A stretch of 5,390 nucleotides of DNA from an uncultured Bacteroidota bacterium. GTDB taxonomy: Bacteria; Bacteroidota; Bacteroidia; Chitinophagales; Chitinophagaceae. Below are positions 5,334 through 5,390 of this stretch, piece after piece (the stretch's first letter is position 1; each line of letters starts with the position of its first letter). The stretch is from NCBI GenBank assembly GCA_903851455.1, contig CAINOM010000386.1, positions 1 to 5,390 of the forward strand, in the 5' to 3' direction. Below the pieces are notes generated by a model. That model saw only the letters and a program-made list of their open reading frames with translations, had not been told where the DNA came from and made no database searches. The position numbers were made by a program, and so were the translations under genes.

Positions 5334-5390
5334 ATGCCACGTTCCGTAAATGCAGTAGCATCACGCACGAGAAGAAAGAAAATACTGAAA
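5334..5390 (+). CDS. rplT: 50S ribosomal protein bL20, N-terminal part (runs off the window)
   Basis: The first 19 codons read MPRSVNAVASRTRRKKILK, which fits bL20 as found in Bacteroidota. Other phyla usually have MPRVKRG at this point. bL20 is an early-assembling large-subunit protein and, in E. coli and B. subtilis, a translational or transcriptional regulator of its own operon. The gene lies 135 nt after the rpmI stop, an unusually long spacer for this pair. No clear Shine-Dalgarno precedes the ATG. The remaining roughly 95 residues lie beyond the window. Confidence 0.95.
   Translation, partial: MPRSVNAVASRTRRKKILK

Overview
The window looks like chromosomal DNA of a member of the Bacteroidota, probably near Chitinophagaceae (family level is inference). 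Three things point there: a secreted peptidase ending in a type IX secretion (Por) sorting domain, a bL20 N-terminus beginning MPRSVNAVASR, and a perfect TAnnTTTG promoter element just ahead of rpmI. No start codon here has an obvious Shine-Dalgarno sequence, which also fits. I see no mobile element, CRISPR array, rRNA or tRNA.

Layout. (1) 1-716, plus: the 3' part of a GT4-type glycosyltransferase that begins upstream of the window. (2) 747-2681, minus and convergent with it: a secreted M1-family zinc metallopeptidase with a T9SS tail. (3) 2682-3038: a spacer holding two small hairpins and a possible 48-residue ORF on the minus strand. (4) 3039-3971, minus: miaA, a tRNA A37 dimethylallyltransferase, with no ATG or GTG start. 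(5) 3983-4178, minus: two short coding-like stretches in different frames that join into about 64 residues if one base is skipped, apparently a small frameshifted gene. (6) 4211-4786, minus: a pRiA4b ORF-3-like (IS1096 TnpR-like) protein with a very acidic tail. (7) 4787-5000: an AT-rich divergent region with a heptamer repeat, a 10-bp perfect inverted repeat and promoter-like elements for rpmI. (8) 5001-5198, plus: rpmI (bL35), then a 135-nt spacer, then the first 19 codons of rplT (bL20) running off the end.

How the genes relate. Genes 6, 5 and 4 lie head to tail on the minus strand and could be one transcript. rpmI and rplT are the usual ribosomal pair, but infC, their common upstream neighbour, is absent; the gene on that side points away. 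The peptidase and glycosyltransferase look like independent units.

The points most worth a second look are the rpmI-rplT spacer, where one downstream segment can pair with either of two upstream repeats and a local hairpin competes (a possible L20-type autoregulatory RNA), and the broken small gene just ahead of miaA. Nothing here looks like a new multi-gene system.
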